DNA from: DATJSJ01 sp035504175
Lineage (GTDB): Bacteria > Pseudomonadota > Alphaproteobacteria > Acetobacterales > Acetobacteraceae
Reading direction: 5' to 3'
Assembly: GCA_035504175.1 (NCBI GenBank)
Contig: DATJSJ010000191.1
Location: 1-26,241, forward strand
Length of the DNA: 26,241 nt
In this document: piece by piece, positions 6,741 to 13,825 of the stretch
Position numbering within the stretch: the first letter of the stretch is position 1
Layout of the letters: every line of letters starts with the position of its first letter
The notes under the pieces: model-generated
Told to the model about the DNA's origin: nothing
Database searches by the model: none
What the model saw: only the letters and a program-made list of their open reading frames with translations
Translations under genes and position numbers: made by a program

Positions 6741-7226
6741 GTGGTGGAGCTCAGAATTCCCCGGGTGAGCTGGGTCGACGAGTTCCGCGCGTTCATCATG
6801 CGCGGCAATGTGATCGACCTCGCGGTCGGCATCATCATCGGCGCCGCCTTCACCGGCGTCGTGAACAGCCTGGTGAAGGACATCTTCACGCCGGTGCTGG
6901 GACTGATCGTCGGCGGCATCGATTTTTCCAACATCTTCATCACCCTGACCGGACCGCATGAGAAGACGCTGACGGCGGCGAAGGCGGCGGGGGCGGCAAC
7001 ACTGAACGTCGGACTGTTCCTCAACGCCTGCATCAACTTCGTGATCATCGGCTTCGCCGTGTTCTGGCTGGTCAAGGCGATCAGCCGGCTCTACCGCAAG
7101 CACGAGGCGCCGCTGCCCGGGCCGACGCCCAGCGAGGTGCTGCTGGCGGAAATCCGCGACGAGCTGCGCAACCGGCCGGCGTTTCCGGCCGAGCCTCGCC
7201 CGGCCAGCCCGGCCGTGCCGTCCTGA
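6741..7226 (+). CDS. mscL: Large-conductance mechanosensitive channel MscL
   Basis: Encodes 161 residues. MscL forms a pentameric inner-membrane pore that opens on membrane tension and releases solutes during osmotic downshock. The pore-forming first helix carries the signature MRGNVIDLAVGIIIGAAFTG, followed by VVNSLVKDIFTPVLGLIVGG. The second helix is NVGLFLNACINFVIIGFAVF. The C-terminal amphipathic region includes EVLLAEIRDELRNR and ends with a short Pro/Ala tail. The loop between helices is slightly longer than in E. coli, common in alphaproteobacteria. GTG at 6741 (or 6744) was chosen because GAGGAGAAG lies at ideal spacing. An upstream ATG at 6675 would prepend Arg-rich sequence encoded by a tandem repeat. 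Confidence 0.95.
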   Translation: MVELRIPRVSWVDEFRAFIMRGNVIDLAVGIIIGAAFTGVVNSLVKDIFTPVLGLIVGGIDFSNIFITLTGPHEKTLTAAKAAGAATLNVGLFLNACINFVIIGFAVFWLVKAISRLYRKHEAPLPGPTPSEVLLAEIRDELRNRPAFPAEPRPASPAVPS

Positions 7227-7252
7227 GCCGCAATCGGCGGCGGCTCGCGCCG

Positions 7253-7660
7253 ATGCCGCGGGGCGGACGACGCGATACGGCAGGGAGACTTGCACGAAGC
7301 GGGCTTGGTCTCGCTTTGCCGGTGCTGCTCGTGGCCTGCGCGGTGGGACCGAGCCCGGCGCGGGTCGCAGCCCTGAACGCCACGATCGGGATGAGCGAGG
7401 CCGATTTGGTCCGGGCGTACGGCGTGCCGACCCGCAGCATCGACGCGGACGGGCACCGTTTCCTGGCCTATGTGCAGAGCCATACGACGGTCATCCCGGG
7501 CAGCGGCGGCTGGCCCGGTTGGGGATGGCCCGGCTGGGGCTGGGGGCCGGGCTGGGGCGGTTTCCCGCCCGAGGTGGTCGAGTATTCGTGCGAGACGACC
7601 TTCGAGCTGACCAAGAGCCGCGTCGTCTCCTGGAACCTGCGCGGCAACGACTGCCGTTGA
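7253..7660 (+). CDS. Putative lipoprotein with SmpA/BamE-like region
   Basis: Encodes 135 residues. The first 30 residues form a lipoprotein-type signal with Arg-rich start, LGLALPVLL core and VACA lipobox (Cys29). Residues 44-75 (TIGMSEADLVRAYGVPTRS and following DG..FLAY) resemble the SmpA/OmlA fold, where G-MS-.E-..L.-.-G.P marks outer-membrane assembly lipoproteins such as BamE. This is a likeness of motif only. Residues 83-104 are made almost wholly of Gly, Trp and Pro. The C-terminal part (about 109-135) has two cysteines (113 and 134) that could form a disulfide in the periplasm. It follows mscL by 26 bases and may be cotranscribed. No strong ribosome binding site was seen. Confidence 0.75.
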   Translation: MPRGGRRDTAGRLARSGLGLALPVLLVACAVGPSPARVAALNATIGMSEADLVRAYGVPTRSIDADGHRFLAYVQSHTTVIPGSGGWPGWGWPGWGWGPGWGGFPPEVVEYSCETTFELTKSRVVSWNLRGNDCR

Positions 7661-7898
7661 ACCATTCCGACGCGGCAAGCGTTGCAGCCGCCACGAGCAG
7701 TTCCGGCCCGTCTCCGATCGCTTCGCTGCGGCCGCCTCTGATGCGGTGGACCGTGGCCTTGGTTGGATTGGCGCCTCGTCGGAGGAGCCCTCACGGGCTG
7801 CCGGCGGGTGGAGCGGTCGCTCGCGCGGGTGGCAGTGACAGGTCGTCGAGCCCCCGCTCATTTCCTGCCCGTTTCGGGGCCAGCGGAGGATTGACCGG

Positions 7899-8141
7899 AT
7901 GCGAAAAGGACTGATTGCCGGCGCGGTGAGCCTGGCGGGGCTGCTCGCCCTTTGTGGCTGCAACAGCGCCAACGCGCCGCAGAACGAAATGATACCGCCG
8001 GGACAAGCGGTGGCCCCGACGTCCTCGACGTCGCCGGCCCCGCCCACCGCCAATTCGGGCGTGCCGACGCCGGAATCCGGCGGAACGCATTCCGGTACCG
8101 GCACCAGCGCGGGCGGTACGGGCGGCGGCAGCTCGCCCTGA
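7899..8141 (+). CDS. Small Ser/Thr/Gly-rich lipoprotein
   Basis: Encodes 80 residues starting MRKGLIAGAVSLAGLLALCG followed by Cys21, a clear lipoprotein signal and lipobox. The mature part (about 60 residues) is low complexity, rich in Pro, Ser, Thr and Gly, with no recognisable domain, and may be disordered. The ATG is preceded by GGAGGA at good spacing, which supports translation. Reading frame and third-base use are consistent with a real gene. Function unknown; it may be a spacer-type surface or periplasmic lipoprotein. Transcription could be independent of the preceding gene, 238 bases away. Confidence 0.75.
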   Translation: MRKGLIAGAVSLAGLLALCGCNSANAPQNEMIPPGQAVAPTSSTSPAPPTANSGVPTPESGGTHSGTGTSAGGTGGGSSP

Positions 8142-8163
8142 TCCCGCAAGCGATCCCGCAAGC
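8140..8163 (+). repeat. Two tandem 12-base repeats
   Basis: GATCCCGCAAGC occurs twice back to back (8140-8151, 8152-8163), starting in the stop codon of the preceding lipoprotein gene. Meaning unknown. Confidence 0.6.
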
Positions 8164-8379
8164 CGGAGCGGACGGGTTCGGGCAGCCGAACTCGTCCCGC
8201 TCCTGGCCTTGCCGCATTGTGCGATGGCGGCGACTGGCGATCCGCCTTGCGTGATCGCGCCATCCAACAGGATCGCGTTGGTCCGGCAAAGCGCGATCCC
8301 GCTCCACCCCCTTGTGGTCGGACCGTGGCTCAGGCCGGTGGCAAGTCCACCTGCGCCGATCACACCAGATTCAATGGTG

Positions 8380-8434
8380 TAGTGGCCCGATTCACGTGAA
8401 ATTCGCTGCAGCGAATTTCACGACCGGGACACTA
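8380..8434. repeat. Palindromic element at the 3' end of thiE
   Basis: The centre (8396-8421) is a perfect 26-base palindrome, half-site GTGAAATTCGCTG. Outside it the flanks are also imperfectly inverted: TAGTGGCCCG on the left against CGGGACACTA on the right, so the whole 55-base segment is bounded by TAGTG...CACTA. On the reverse strand the first three bases are the thiE stop codon TAG. It could act as the thiE terminator or be a small mobile or dispersed element inserted at the gene end. Confidence 0.75.
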
Positions 8435-9112
8435 GCGGCCGGCCGCGCGAATGGCGTCGAGCATCGCGCGCACTCCGGCCGCGGAGCCGTCCGGATGGCT
8501 CCAGACAGCCGACGAGACCGCCAGGAAATCCGCGCCCGCTTGCACCAGCGGGGCGCAATTCTCCGCCGTGATTCCGCCGATCGCGACGCAGGGCAGTTCC
8601 ATGAGCGCCGACCACCAGGCGAGAATCTCCGGATCGGCGCGGATCGGCGCGTCCTTGGTGAGGCTCGGGTAGAAGGCGCCGAAGGCGACATAGTCGGCGC
8701 CATCCTCGCCGGCGCGCATCGCCAGGTCGCGGCTTGCGTGGCAGGTCACACCCAGCGTGAGATCGGGCCCGAGCAGACGCCGCGCCGCCGCCGCCGGCAT
8801 GTCGTCCTGACCGACATGCGCGCCGTCGCAGCCGGTCGCCGCCGCCAGGTCGGGGCGATCGTTGATCAGGAAGGCAACGCCGCGGGATTGCGCGGCCGGG
8901 CGCAGGACGTCGATGGCGCGGCGCAGCGCGTCGTCATCCATCCCCTTGAGGCGCAGCTGCACCGCCGCAACCGCGCCTGCGTCCAGGGCCGCGGCGAGGA
9001 TCGCCGCAAATGCCGCCGGCTCCAGCGCCGACGGCGTGACGAGGTACAGGGCACAGGATTTGGCGCCCTCATCGACGGTGAGTCCGGACGGTGCGCCGAT
9101 CTCTGCCACCAT
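8432..9112 (-). CDS. thiE: Thiamine phosphate synthase
   Basis: Encodes 226 residues. ThiE joins the thiazole phosphate and hydroxymethylpyrimidine pyrophosphate moieties to make thiamine phosphate, in the cytoplasm. Family features: ALYLVTPSA start of the barrel, AVQLRLKG, FLINDRPDLAAATGCDGAHV with the following GQDDMP, LGVTCHASRDL (S replaced by C-H context is common), ADYVAFGAFYPSLTKD and VAIGGITAENCAPLVQAGAD near the phosphate site. Length is normal. The ATG at 9112 has GGGGAG about 12 bases upstream; the first 17 residues before CALYLVTP are not conserved, so a shorter start is possible. No TPP riboswitch was found upstream. The stop codon lies in a palindromic element. Confidence 0.92.
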   Translation of the reverse strand: MVAEIGAPSGLTVDEGAKSCALYLVTPSALEPAAFAAILAAALDAGAVAAVQLRLKGMDDDALRRAIDVLRPAAQSRGVAFLINDRPDLAAATGCDGAHVGQDDMPAAAARRLLGPDLTLGVTCHASRDLAMRAGEDGADYVAFGAFYPSLTKDAPIRADPEILAWWSALMELPCVAIGGITAENCAPLVQAGADFLAVSSAVWSHPDGSAAGVRAMLDAIRAAGR

Positions 9113-9321
9113 GGCGCTGCACGTCTCCCCGAACCGGCTGATACAGCCACGACTCTAGATGATGATCGCGCGAGGCAGAATCACCGAACACGCAAAACAC
9201 GGTCACGGAACCGCAGGCCCGATCGTTCGACACCATCGGAGCGATCCTGGCCCTGCAGCCGGTGCGAGACAGCGTGCCGCTCCACGGCGGGAGCGGGCCC
9301 GTCGAGGCACCAGTGCCGGTT

Positions 9322-9729
9322 TCAGCCATGCTCAAGCCACGCCTGCAACCGCCGCGCGGCGCCCGGCGCGGCGAGATCCAGGGCGGGCGGCCGGCCCGTC
9401 TGCAGCACGGCGCCGCAACCCATGGCGGTCGCCGCGACCTCGGCGAAGCCGGGAGCCTCGGCGGCGAGGATCAGCGCCTTCTGGCCGATCCGCAGCGCTT
9501 CCAGCGCGCGGCCCGGCGCGTCGCCGCAATCCAGCAGATCGCGCGCCACCAGGCCCGGATGCGTCGCGGCCGCCTCCGCGACGAGCGCCCGCCACCAGGC
9601 GCATCCCGCATAGAGCGCCGCGCCGGGGGCGGAGAGCAACGTGACCGGCCGTCCGGGCGCCAGCGCGATGCGCAAATCGGCCGGCCCGTGGACGATGACG
9701 GCCGGCGGCGCGGCGGCGGGCGGCTCCAT
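9322..9729 (-). CDS. Conserved-looking hypothetical protein
   Basis: Encodes 135 residues. I do not recognise a named family, but the sequence looks like a real protein: alternating hydrophobic strands and helices (VTLLSAPGAALYAGCAWWRA, then GLVARDLLDCGDAPGRALEA and KALILAAEAPGFAEVA). The pattern suggests a small alpha/beta fold, with paired features such as LLDCGDAPG and GCGAVLQTG. Soluble, without signal peptide or membrane helix. It lies 210 bases upstream of thiE on the same strand and is divergent from the DUF4164-like gene, with 56 bases between the two starts. The ATG at 9729 lacks a strong ribosome binding site. Similar unnamed proteins are, to my memory, found in Acetobacteraceae; this is not checked. 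Confidence 0.65.
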   Translation of the reverse strand: MEPPAAAPPAVIVHGPADLRIALAPGRPVTLLSAPGAALYAGCAWWRALVAEAAATHPGLVARDLLDCGDAPGRALEALRIGQKALILAAEAPGFAEVAATAMGCGAVLQTGRPPALDLAAPGAARRLQAWLEHG

Positions 9730-9785
9730 GCTTGACGGTCAAGGGCCTCGGCGGTTGAAGTCAAGTCAGAGGGTTCGGGGGAACG

Positions 9786-10004
9786 ATGCCGCAGATGTCG
9801 GAGGCGCGCGTCGCCGCGGCGCGGCTGGAGGCAGCGCTCGCGCGCATCGCCCGTGTTGCGGCGCGCCCGCGCGAGCCGTCCGACGTCGCGTCCGGGTCCG
9901 ATCCCGAAGCCGAGCGGCGGCAGCGGGAGCGCCAGCACGAGCTGGCAGCCCGGCTCGATGCCCTGATCGCGCAGGTGCGGGAGGCGCTGACCGGACGGAC
10001 TTGA
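9786..10004 (+). CDS. Small coiled-coil protein upstream of zapA (DUF4164-like)
   Basis: Encodes 72 residues (MPQMSEARVAAARLEAALAR and onward). Two helical segments, residues 5-27 and about 40-68, have heptad spacing of Leu, Ile and Ala and many Arg and Glu, so a coiled coil is likely. Alphaproteobacteria often have a short DUF4164-type coiled-coil gene just before zapA, which matches this position. The function is not established; a role next to the division factor ZapA is an inference from position alone. GGGGGAA lies just ahead of the ATG at 9786; the second ATG at 9795 is also possible. zapA starts 99 bases downstream. Confidence 0.7.
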   Translation: MPQMSEARVAAARLEAALARIARVAARPREPSDVASGSDPEAERRQRERQHELAARLDALIAQVREALTGRT

Positions 10005-10103
10005 CCGCGCGACATCGGGAGCGGAACCGCGGCGAACGTGCCGGCCCGGACTGCGTTCCCGGCGCGGTGCAGGGGCGCAGCAGCAAGAGGGTGAGGGCAG
10101 GCA

Positions 10104-10421
10104 TTGGCGCAGGTCACGGTCAGGATCAACGGCTACAATTATGTGGTCGGCTGCGAGGACGGGCAGGAAGGGCATTTGCAGGCGATGGCCGAGCAGGTCG
10201 ACACGCGGATCGCCAGCATCAAGACGCTCGGCCAGACCGGAGAGGCGCGGCTGCTGGTGCTGGCGGCGCTGCTGATGGCCGATGAGTTGCACGACCAGCA
10301 GCTCGAACTGCACCGGGCCAGCGCGGCGGCGCCGGGTGATCGCGAGCTGGGCGAGCGGCTGAACCGGCTCGCCGACCAGGCCGAGGCGATCGCCACCCAC
10401 ATGGAGGGCGCGGCCGGCTGA
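10104..10421 (+). CDS. zapA: Cell division protein ZapA
   Basis: Encodes 105 residues from a TTG start. ZapA binds FtsZ filaments and bundles them, stabilising the Z ring at mid-cell. The N-terminal domain has the signature VTVRINGYNYVVGCEDGQEG and HLQAMAEQVDTRIASI, followed by the long coiled-coil dimerisation helix (EARLLVLAALLMADELHDQQ and onward). Length fits the family. The start is TTG at 10104 with GAGGGCAGG upstream; no other start retains the conserved first strand. It is followed by the 6S RNA gene and the 5-formyltetrahydrofolate cyclo-ligase gene, the classic arrangement in proteobacteria. Confidence 0.95.
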   Translation: MAQVTVRINGYNYVVGCEDGQEGHLQAMAEQVDTRIASIKTLGQTGEARLLVLAALLMADELHDQQLELHRASAAAPGDRELGERLNRLADQAEAIATHMEGAAG

Positions 10422-10442
10422 ACGCGCGACCGCGCACCGGCA

Positions 10443-10471
10443 TTGAGGTCGGCCGGTTCGTCGCCTAATTA
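10443..10471 (+). promoter_or_regulatory. Promoter of the 6S RNA gene
   Basis: TTGAGG (10443-10448) and TAATTA (10466-10471) are separated by exactly 17 bases. The -10 box stands out as an AT-rich island in GC-rich DNA. The expected transcript start, about 10478-10480, coincides with the 5' strand of the 6S closing stem. Confidence 0.7.
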
Positions 10472-10479
10472 GACGGGGC

Positions 10480-10630
10480 GGGGCTGCCCGGTGCGTCAGG
10501 CAAATCATCCCCGGGGCCAGTAAGCACACTCCCGGGGGCTGGCTCTGCCGTGGCCCTGGTCACGGTACCTGGCACCCACCTGCACAAGCAGGCTCTGGGA
10601 GGATGTAGCGCCAACGGCCATGGCGGCTCC
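10480..10630 (+). ncRNA. ssrS: 6S RNA
   Basis: 6S RNA binds the sigma-70 holoenzyme by imitating an open promoter and represses transcription in slow growth. Position is diagnostic: between zapA and the 5-formyltetrahydrofolate cyclo-ligase gene. The hand-folded structure fits. Closing stem GGGGCUGCC (10480-10488) with GGCGGCUCC (10622-10630). Inner stem CCCGGGGCC (10510-10518) with GGCUCUGGG (10591-10599), extended by CAUCC with GGAUG. Then a large central bubble whose 3' side has the hairpin CCUGC-ACAA-GCAGG. Terminal stem UGCCGUG with CACGGUA closes the apex. The ends are estimates from the closing stem. The downstream gene probably shares its transcript. Confidence 0.9.
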
Positions 10631-10663
10631 GCGCCCGTCCTGCGACCGTCGCGTCGCGCCCTG

Positions 10664-11269
10664 ATGACCCGCAAAGGTGCCACGCTGTCCGACGGTGACA
10701 CGGCCAGCCTCGATCAGATCGACGCGGCGAAGCGCGCCCTCCGGCGCACGGCCATGGCGGCCAGAGCCGATTGCGACCCGGCGGCAGGCGGCGCGGCCCT
10801 GGCACGACATCTGCTGGCCGCCTGGACCGATCCGCCATCCGCCTGCGTCGCCGGTTTCTGGCCGCTGCCCGGCGAGATCGACCTCCGCCCGCTGCTGCAG
10901 GCGCTGCACGCGCGCGGTCACACGATGGTATTGCCGGATACCCCGAAGCGCGGGCTGCCCCTGTGCTTTCGCGCCTGGCGACCGGGCGGGGCCCTGCTGC
11001 CGGGCCGGTTCGGCACCCTGCATCCGGACGGCCCGCTGCGCGATCCCGACATTCTGCTGGTGCCGCTGCTGGCCTTCGACCGGCGGGGGCGCCGGCTTGG
11101 TTACGGCGCCGGCTATTACGACCGGACGCTGGCGGCGCTGCCTGGACGGGTGGCAATCGGCTGCGCCTTCGCGGCCCAGGAGGTCGCGGCGGTTCCGGCC
11201 GGTCCCGCCGACGTGGCGCTGTCGATGGTGGCGACGGAGCGCGGTCTGATCGCCTGCGGTGCCGGCTGA
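10664..11269 (+). CDS. 5-formyltetrahydrofolate cyclo-ligase
   Basis: Encodes 201 residues. The enzyme converts 5-formyltetrahydrofolate with ATP to 5,10-methenyltetrahydrofolate in one-carbon metabolism. Motifs: the basic N-terminal helix AAKRALRRTAMAARADC, VAGFWPLPGEIDLRPLL, the substrate-site region LLVPLLAFDRRGRRLGYGAG and the GYGAGYYDR signature that binds ATP phosphates. Length is normal. The ATG at 10664 was chosen because an earlier ATG would start inside 6S RNA; the ribosome binding site is weak. Its place after 6S RNA is conserved in many proteobacteria. The next gene starts three bases after its stop, so the two are surely cotranscribed. Confidence 0.94.
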   Translation: MTRKGATLSDGDTASLDQIDAAKRALRRTAMAARADCDPAAGGAALARHLLAAWTDPPSACVAGFWPLPGEIDLRPLLQALHARGHTMVLPDTPKRGLPLCFRAWRPGGALLPGRFGTLHPDGPLRDPDILLVPLLAFDRRGRRLGYGAGYYDRTLAALPGRVAIGCAFAAQEVAAVPAGPADVALSMVATERGLIACGAG

Positions 11270-11272
11270 GCG

Positions 11273-12085
11273 GTGCGGATCCTGTTCCTCGGCGATGTGG
11301 TCGGCCGCACCGGTCGGGAGGCAGTGGCGCGGGAGCTGCCCGGCTTGCGCCAGCGGCTCGCCGTCGACCTCGCGATCGTCAACGGCGAGAACGCCAGTCA
11401 CGGTTTCGGGCTGGCGCCGGAGATGGCGCATTCCCTGTTCGCCGCCGGGGCCGATGTCATCACCCTCGGCAACCACGCCTGGGATCGCCGGGAGATCATC
11501 CCGGCCATCGCGCAGATGCCGCGCCTGCTGCGGCCGCTGAATTTTCCCCCCGGCACGCCCGGCGCCGGCGCGGTGGTGGTGGAGGCGGGCGCGGGGCGAC
11601 GGGCGCTCGTGGTCAACGCGATGGGCCGGCTGTTCATGGAGGCACTCGACGATCCGTTCCGCGGCACCGCCGAGCTGCTGGCGCGGTACCGGCTCGGCGT
11701 CACGGTCGCGGCGATCGTGATCGATTTCCATGCCGAGGCGACGAGCGAGAAGCTCGCCTTTGCCCATTCCTTCGACGGCAAGGTCAGCCTGGTGGTCGGT
11801 ACCCACACGCATGTACCCTCGGCCGATCACCAGGTCCTGCCGGGGGGCACCGGCTACCAGTCCGATGCCGGGATGTGCGGCGACTATGACAGCGTCATCG
11901 GCATGGCGAAGCAGGGGGCGGCGGCGCGGTTCTGGCGCAAGATGCCGGGCGAGCGGCTGCAGCCGGCCGACGGCGAGGCGACGCTCTGTGGTCTGCTTGC
12001 CGAGACCGATGATGCGACGGGGCTCGCACTCCGCGTGGCCCCGCTGCGGATCGGAGGCCGGCTTTCGCAGGCGCACCCAAGCTGA
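11273..12085 (+). CDS. YmdB-like metallophosphoesterase (TIGR00282 family)
   Basis: Encodes 270 residues from GTG. The family (YmdB of Bacillus, DR1281 of Deinococcus) are two-metal phosphodiesterases, active on 2',3'-cyclic nucleotides in some members. Metal-binding motifs are visible: GDVVGRTGR near the start, NGENASHGFG, TLGNHAWDRREI, IVIDFHAEATSEKLA and VVGTHTHVPSADHQVLPGGT. The late GYQSDAGMCGDYDSVIGM is also a family signature. Cytoplasmic. The GTG begins three bases after the cyclo-ligase stop, a tight operon. The cyclo-ligase/YmdB pairing is common in alphaproteobacteria. Its physiological role in this group is not established. Confidence 0.95.
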   Translation: MRILFLGDVVGRTGREAVARELPGLRQRLAVDLAIVNGENASHGFGLAPEMAHSLFAAGADVITLGNHAWDRREIIPAIAQMPRLLRPLNFPPGTPGAGAVVVEAGAGRRALVVNAMGRLFMEALDDPFRGTAELLARYRLGVTVAAIVIDFHAEATSEKLAFAHSFDGKVSLVVGTHTHVPSADHQVLPGGTGYQSDAGMCGDYDSVIGMAKQGAAARFWRKMPGERLQPADGEATLCGLLAETDDATGLALRVAPLRIGGRLSQAHPS

Positions 12086-12386
12086 GCCGAAGTCCCGGGC
12101 TCTCCCCGCCGGTGGCGTAGTGATCCTTTAATGACCGATCCGGGCAGCGGCCGGCCGCCCTGCTGCATCCGGATGCGGCAGACCTCGATTATCACTTTGA
12201 TAGAGGCGGCTTTTTCATCGAGAACGGGGGCGTCAGCAGTTGTAATCAATCGAGTTACATATATAGGAGCTTTAACTATTCACGCAGGATTCACGGTCGC
12301 CGTAACGCTCGCATCCGCAGCAAACGTGTTTATTGGCCCGCGACGGACGAACTCAGACGTGGGCTGGGCCGCCCAGGGGAGATCAT
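12086..12386 (+). other. AT-richer leader upstream of the RTX-like gene
   Basis: No convincing gene in about 300 bases. The part around 12180-12340 is markedly richer in A and T than the surroundings, with a possible promoter (listed) and a leader of about 115 bases. An open frame across it (12131-12736) lacks homology and overlaps the RTX-like gene in another frame. Local composition suggests a regulatory region or a horizontally acquired segment. Confidence 0.55.
12240..12267 (+). promoter_or_regulatory. Promoter candidate for the RTX-like gene
   Basis: TTGTAA (12240-12245) and TATAGG (12262-12267) with 16 bases between; the shifted TATATA at 12260 is also possible. It sits in the most AT-rich part of the window, about 120 bases upstream of the ATG. 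Confidence 0.4.
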
Positions 12387-13613
12387 ATGGCAAGCGTGAC
12401 CGTAGCCGGCGGCAACGGGCTGGTGTTCAACATCAAGCTCGATTCCAGCGCAAATGTCGCGTTGGCCAAGAATTTGGCTGGCAGCATCACCGCCGGGGTG
12501 CAGTCCGGAACGCTCTTCCCGGTGATCGCGACCGGTGTGCCGCTGCCGACCGTGCCGGCCGGCACGTTCGGATATCTCGAGCAGACCACCGACGGCATCT
12601 CGAAGATGACGCCGCAGTACAAGGTGCTGGTCGACACGGCCGCCTCGGCGACTGTGTTCGGCGGCGGCGGCGCGCATCAGTCGGTGCTGTCGAGCCAGGG
12701 CAACCTCACCTACTTCAGCGGCGGCGACTCCGGTGAACTCGTCGCCGGCGGCGGCAACAATTTCTTCCAGGGTTCCAGCTCCGACCGCGCCTGGTCGATC
12801 TACACCGGCAACGGCAATGACACGATCCTCGCCGGTGCGGGGAATGTGACGATCGGCGCCGGCGCCGGCGACAACTACATCTCCCTCGGCAGCGGCAACG
12901 ACCTCGTCAACTCCGCCGGCAACGACACGATCCAGGGCGGTTCGGGCAGCGCCACGGTCGGCGTCACCGGCAGCGGCGACGTGCTGGTGAACGGCGGATC
13001 GGGGATGCTCACCTTCCTCAACGGCTCGGGGATGAGCACGGTCTCCGGCGGCACCGGCAGTGCGACGATCTTCGGCGGCGCGGGTGGCGGCGTGTTCAGC
13101 GGCGGCTCGGCCGGCAACAACCTGATCTACAGCGGCGCGCAGGCGACGACGATCTATGGCGGCGGCAGCGGCGACCAACTCTTCGCCATCGGCTCGGCCA
13201 ACGTCCAGATCACCGCCGGCGCGGGCAACGAGACGCTGAACGCGGGCGGCTCCAGCGGCAACGACTCGCTCACCGCCGGGTCGGGCAACGATTCGATGCA
13301 GGCCGGCACCGGCGCCGACACGCTCACCGCCGGCACGGGCGACGCCACGATCACCGGCGGCGCCACCGGCCACGACCTGTTCCAGTTCATCAATGGCCAG
13401 GCGGGCGGCACCGACCTGATCCAGAGCTTCAACGTCAACCCGGCCTCGGGCGACCTGGTGGGCCTGGTCGGCTACGGGCCGACTGCCATCGCCGACGCGC
13501 TGGCGAGCCAGACCAGCTCGGCTGCCGGTGTCACCATCACGCTCAACGACAGCACCAAGGTGACCTTCGCCAATGTGAGCCACCTCACGTCGAGCAACTT
13601 CACCAGCAGCTAG
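12387..13613 (+). CDS. RTX-like glycine-rich repeat protein
   Basis: Encodes 408 residues without a cysteine. Residues 1-90 form a non-repetitive N-terminal domain. From about 91 to 330 come Gly/Asn/Asp/Ser-rich repeats related to the calcium-binding RTX nonapeptide (for example TGNGNDTILAGAGNVTIGAG and LGSGNDLVNSAGNDTIQGGS), which build a parallel beta-roll. Many repeats depart from the strict GGxGxDxUx form. Residues 329-408, starting HDLFQFINGQAGGTDLIQSF, match the C-terminal region that follows RTX repeats in Acetobacteraceae proteins; type I secretion signals usually lie here. There is no N-terminal signal peptide, so type I secretion to the cell surface is inferred. AGGGGAG precedes the ATG and a strong terminator follows. 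No secretion genes are nearby. Confidence 0.85.
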   Translation: MASVTVAGGNGLVFNIKLDSSANVALAKNLAGSITAGVQSGTLFPVIATGVPLPTVPAGTFGYLEQTTDGISKMTPQYKVLVDTAASATVFGGGGAHQSVLSSQGNLTYFSGGDSGELVAGGGNNFFQGSSSDRAWSIYTGNGNDTILAGAGNVTIGAGAGDNYISLGSGNDLVNSAGNDTIQGGSGSATVGVTGSGDVLVNGGSGMLTFLNGSGMSTVSGGTGSATIFGGAGGGVFSGGSAGNNLIYSGAQATTIYGGGSGDQLFAIGSANVQITAGAGNETLNAGGSSGNDSLTAGSGNDSMQAGTGADTLTAGTGDATITGGATGHDLFQFINGQAGGTDLIQSFNVNPASGDLVGLVGYGPTAIADALASQTSSAAGVTITLNDSTKVTFANVSHLTSSNFTSS

Positions 13614-13665
13614 CATCGGCCACCTGGCGAGCGACCTCCCGGCCCGCCAGTCGGCCCCAAACCTT

Positions 13666-13699
13666 GCCGGATCCCCGCTCGCGGGGGTCCGGCTTTTTT
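13666..13699 (+). terminator. Intrinsic terminator of the RTX-like gene
   Basis: GCCGGATCCCCG pairs with CGGGGGTCCGGC (12 pairs, one T-G wobble) around a short CTCG loop, followed directly by six T residues (13694-13699). It lies about 50 bases after the stop codon. The best intrinsic terminator in the window. Confidence 0.92.
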
Positions 13700-13825
13700 A
13701 TCGACCGCCGGGCGGTGCTGGCTGGCGGCGGTCAGGTCGCTGACGAGGCTGGTGCGCGTCGCCCGCAAACGCGCGGCGACCCGGACACGGGTCCGGGTCG
13801 CGCCTCGACCGCCGGCGGCGATCGA

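Noticed and set aside
9113..9321. A TPP riboswitch ahead of thiE
   Set aside because: The reverse strand lacks CTGAGA and the other conserved thi-box sequences; thiE regulation is unclear.
9069..9335. An 88-codon reverse frame upstream of thiE
   Set aside because: It overlaps both the thiE start and the end of the 9322-9729 gene, and has no family features.
10505..12076. A 523-codon reverse frame
   Set aside because: It lies opposite the cyclo-ligase, YmdB-like and 6S RNA genes and shows no homology by eye.
12131..12736. A 201-codon forward frame in the RTX leader
   Set aside because: It spans the AT-rich leader and overlaps the RTX-like gene in a different frame without homology.
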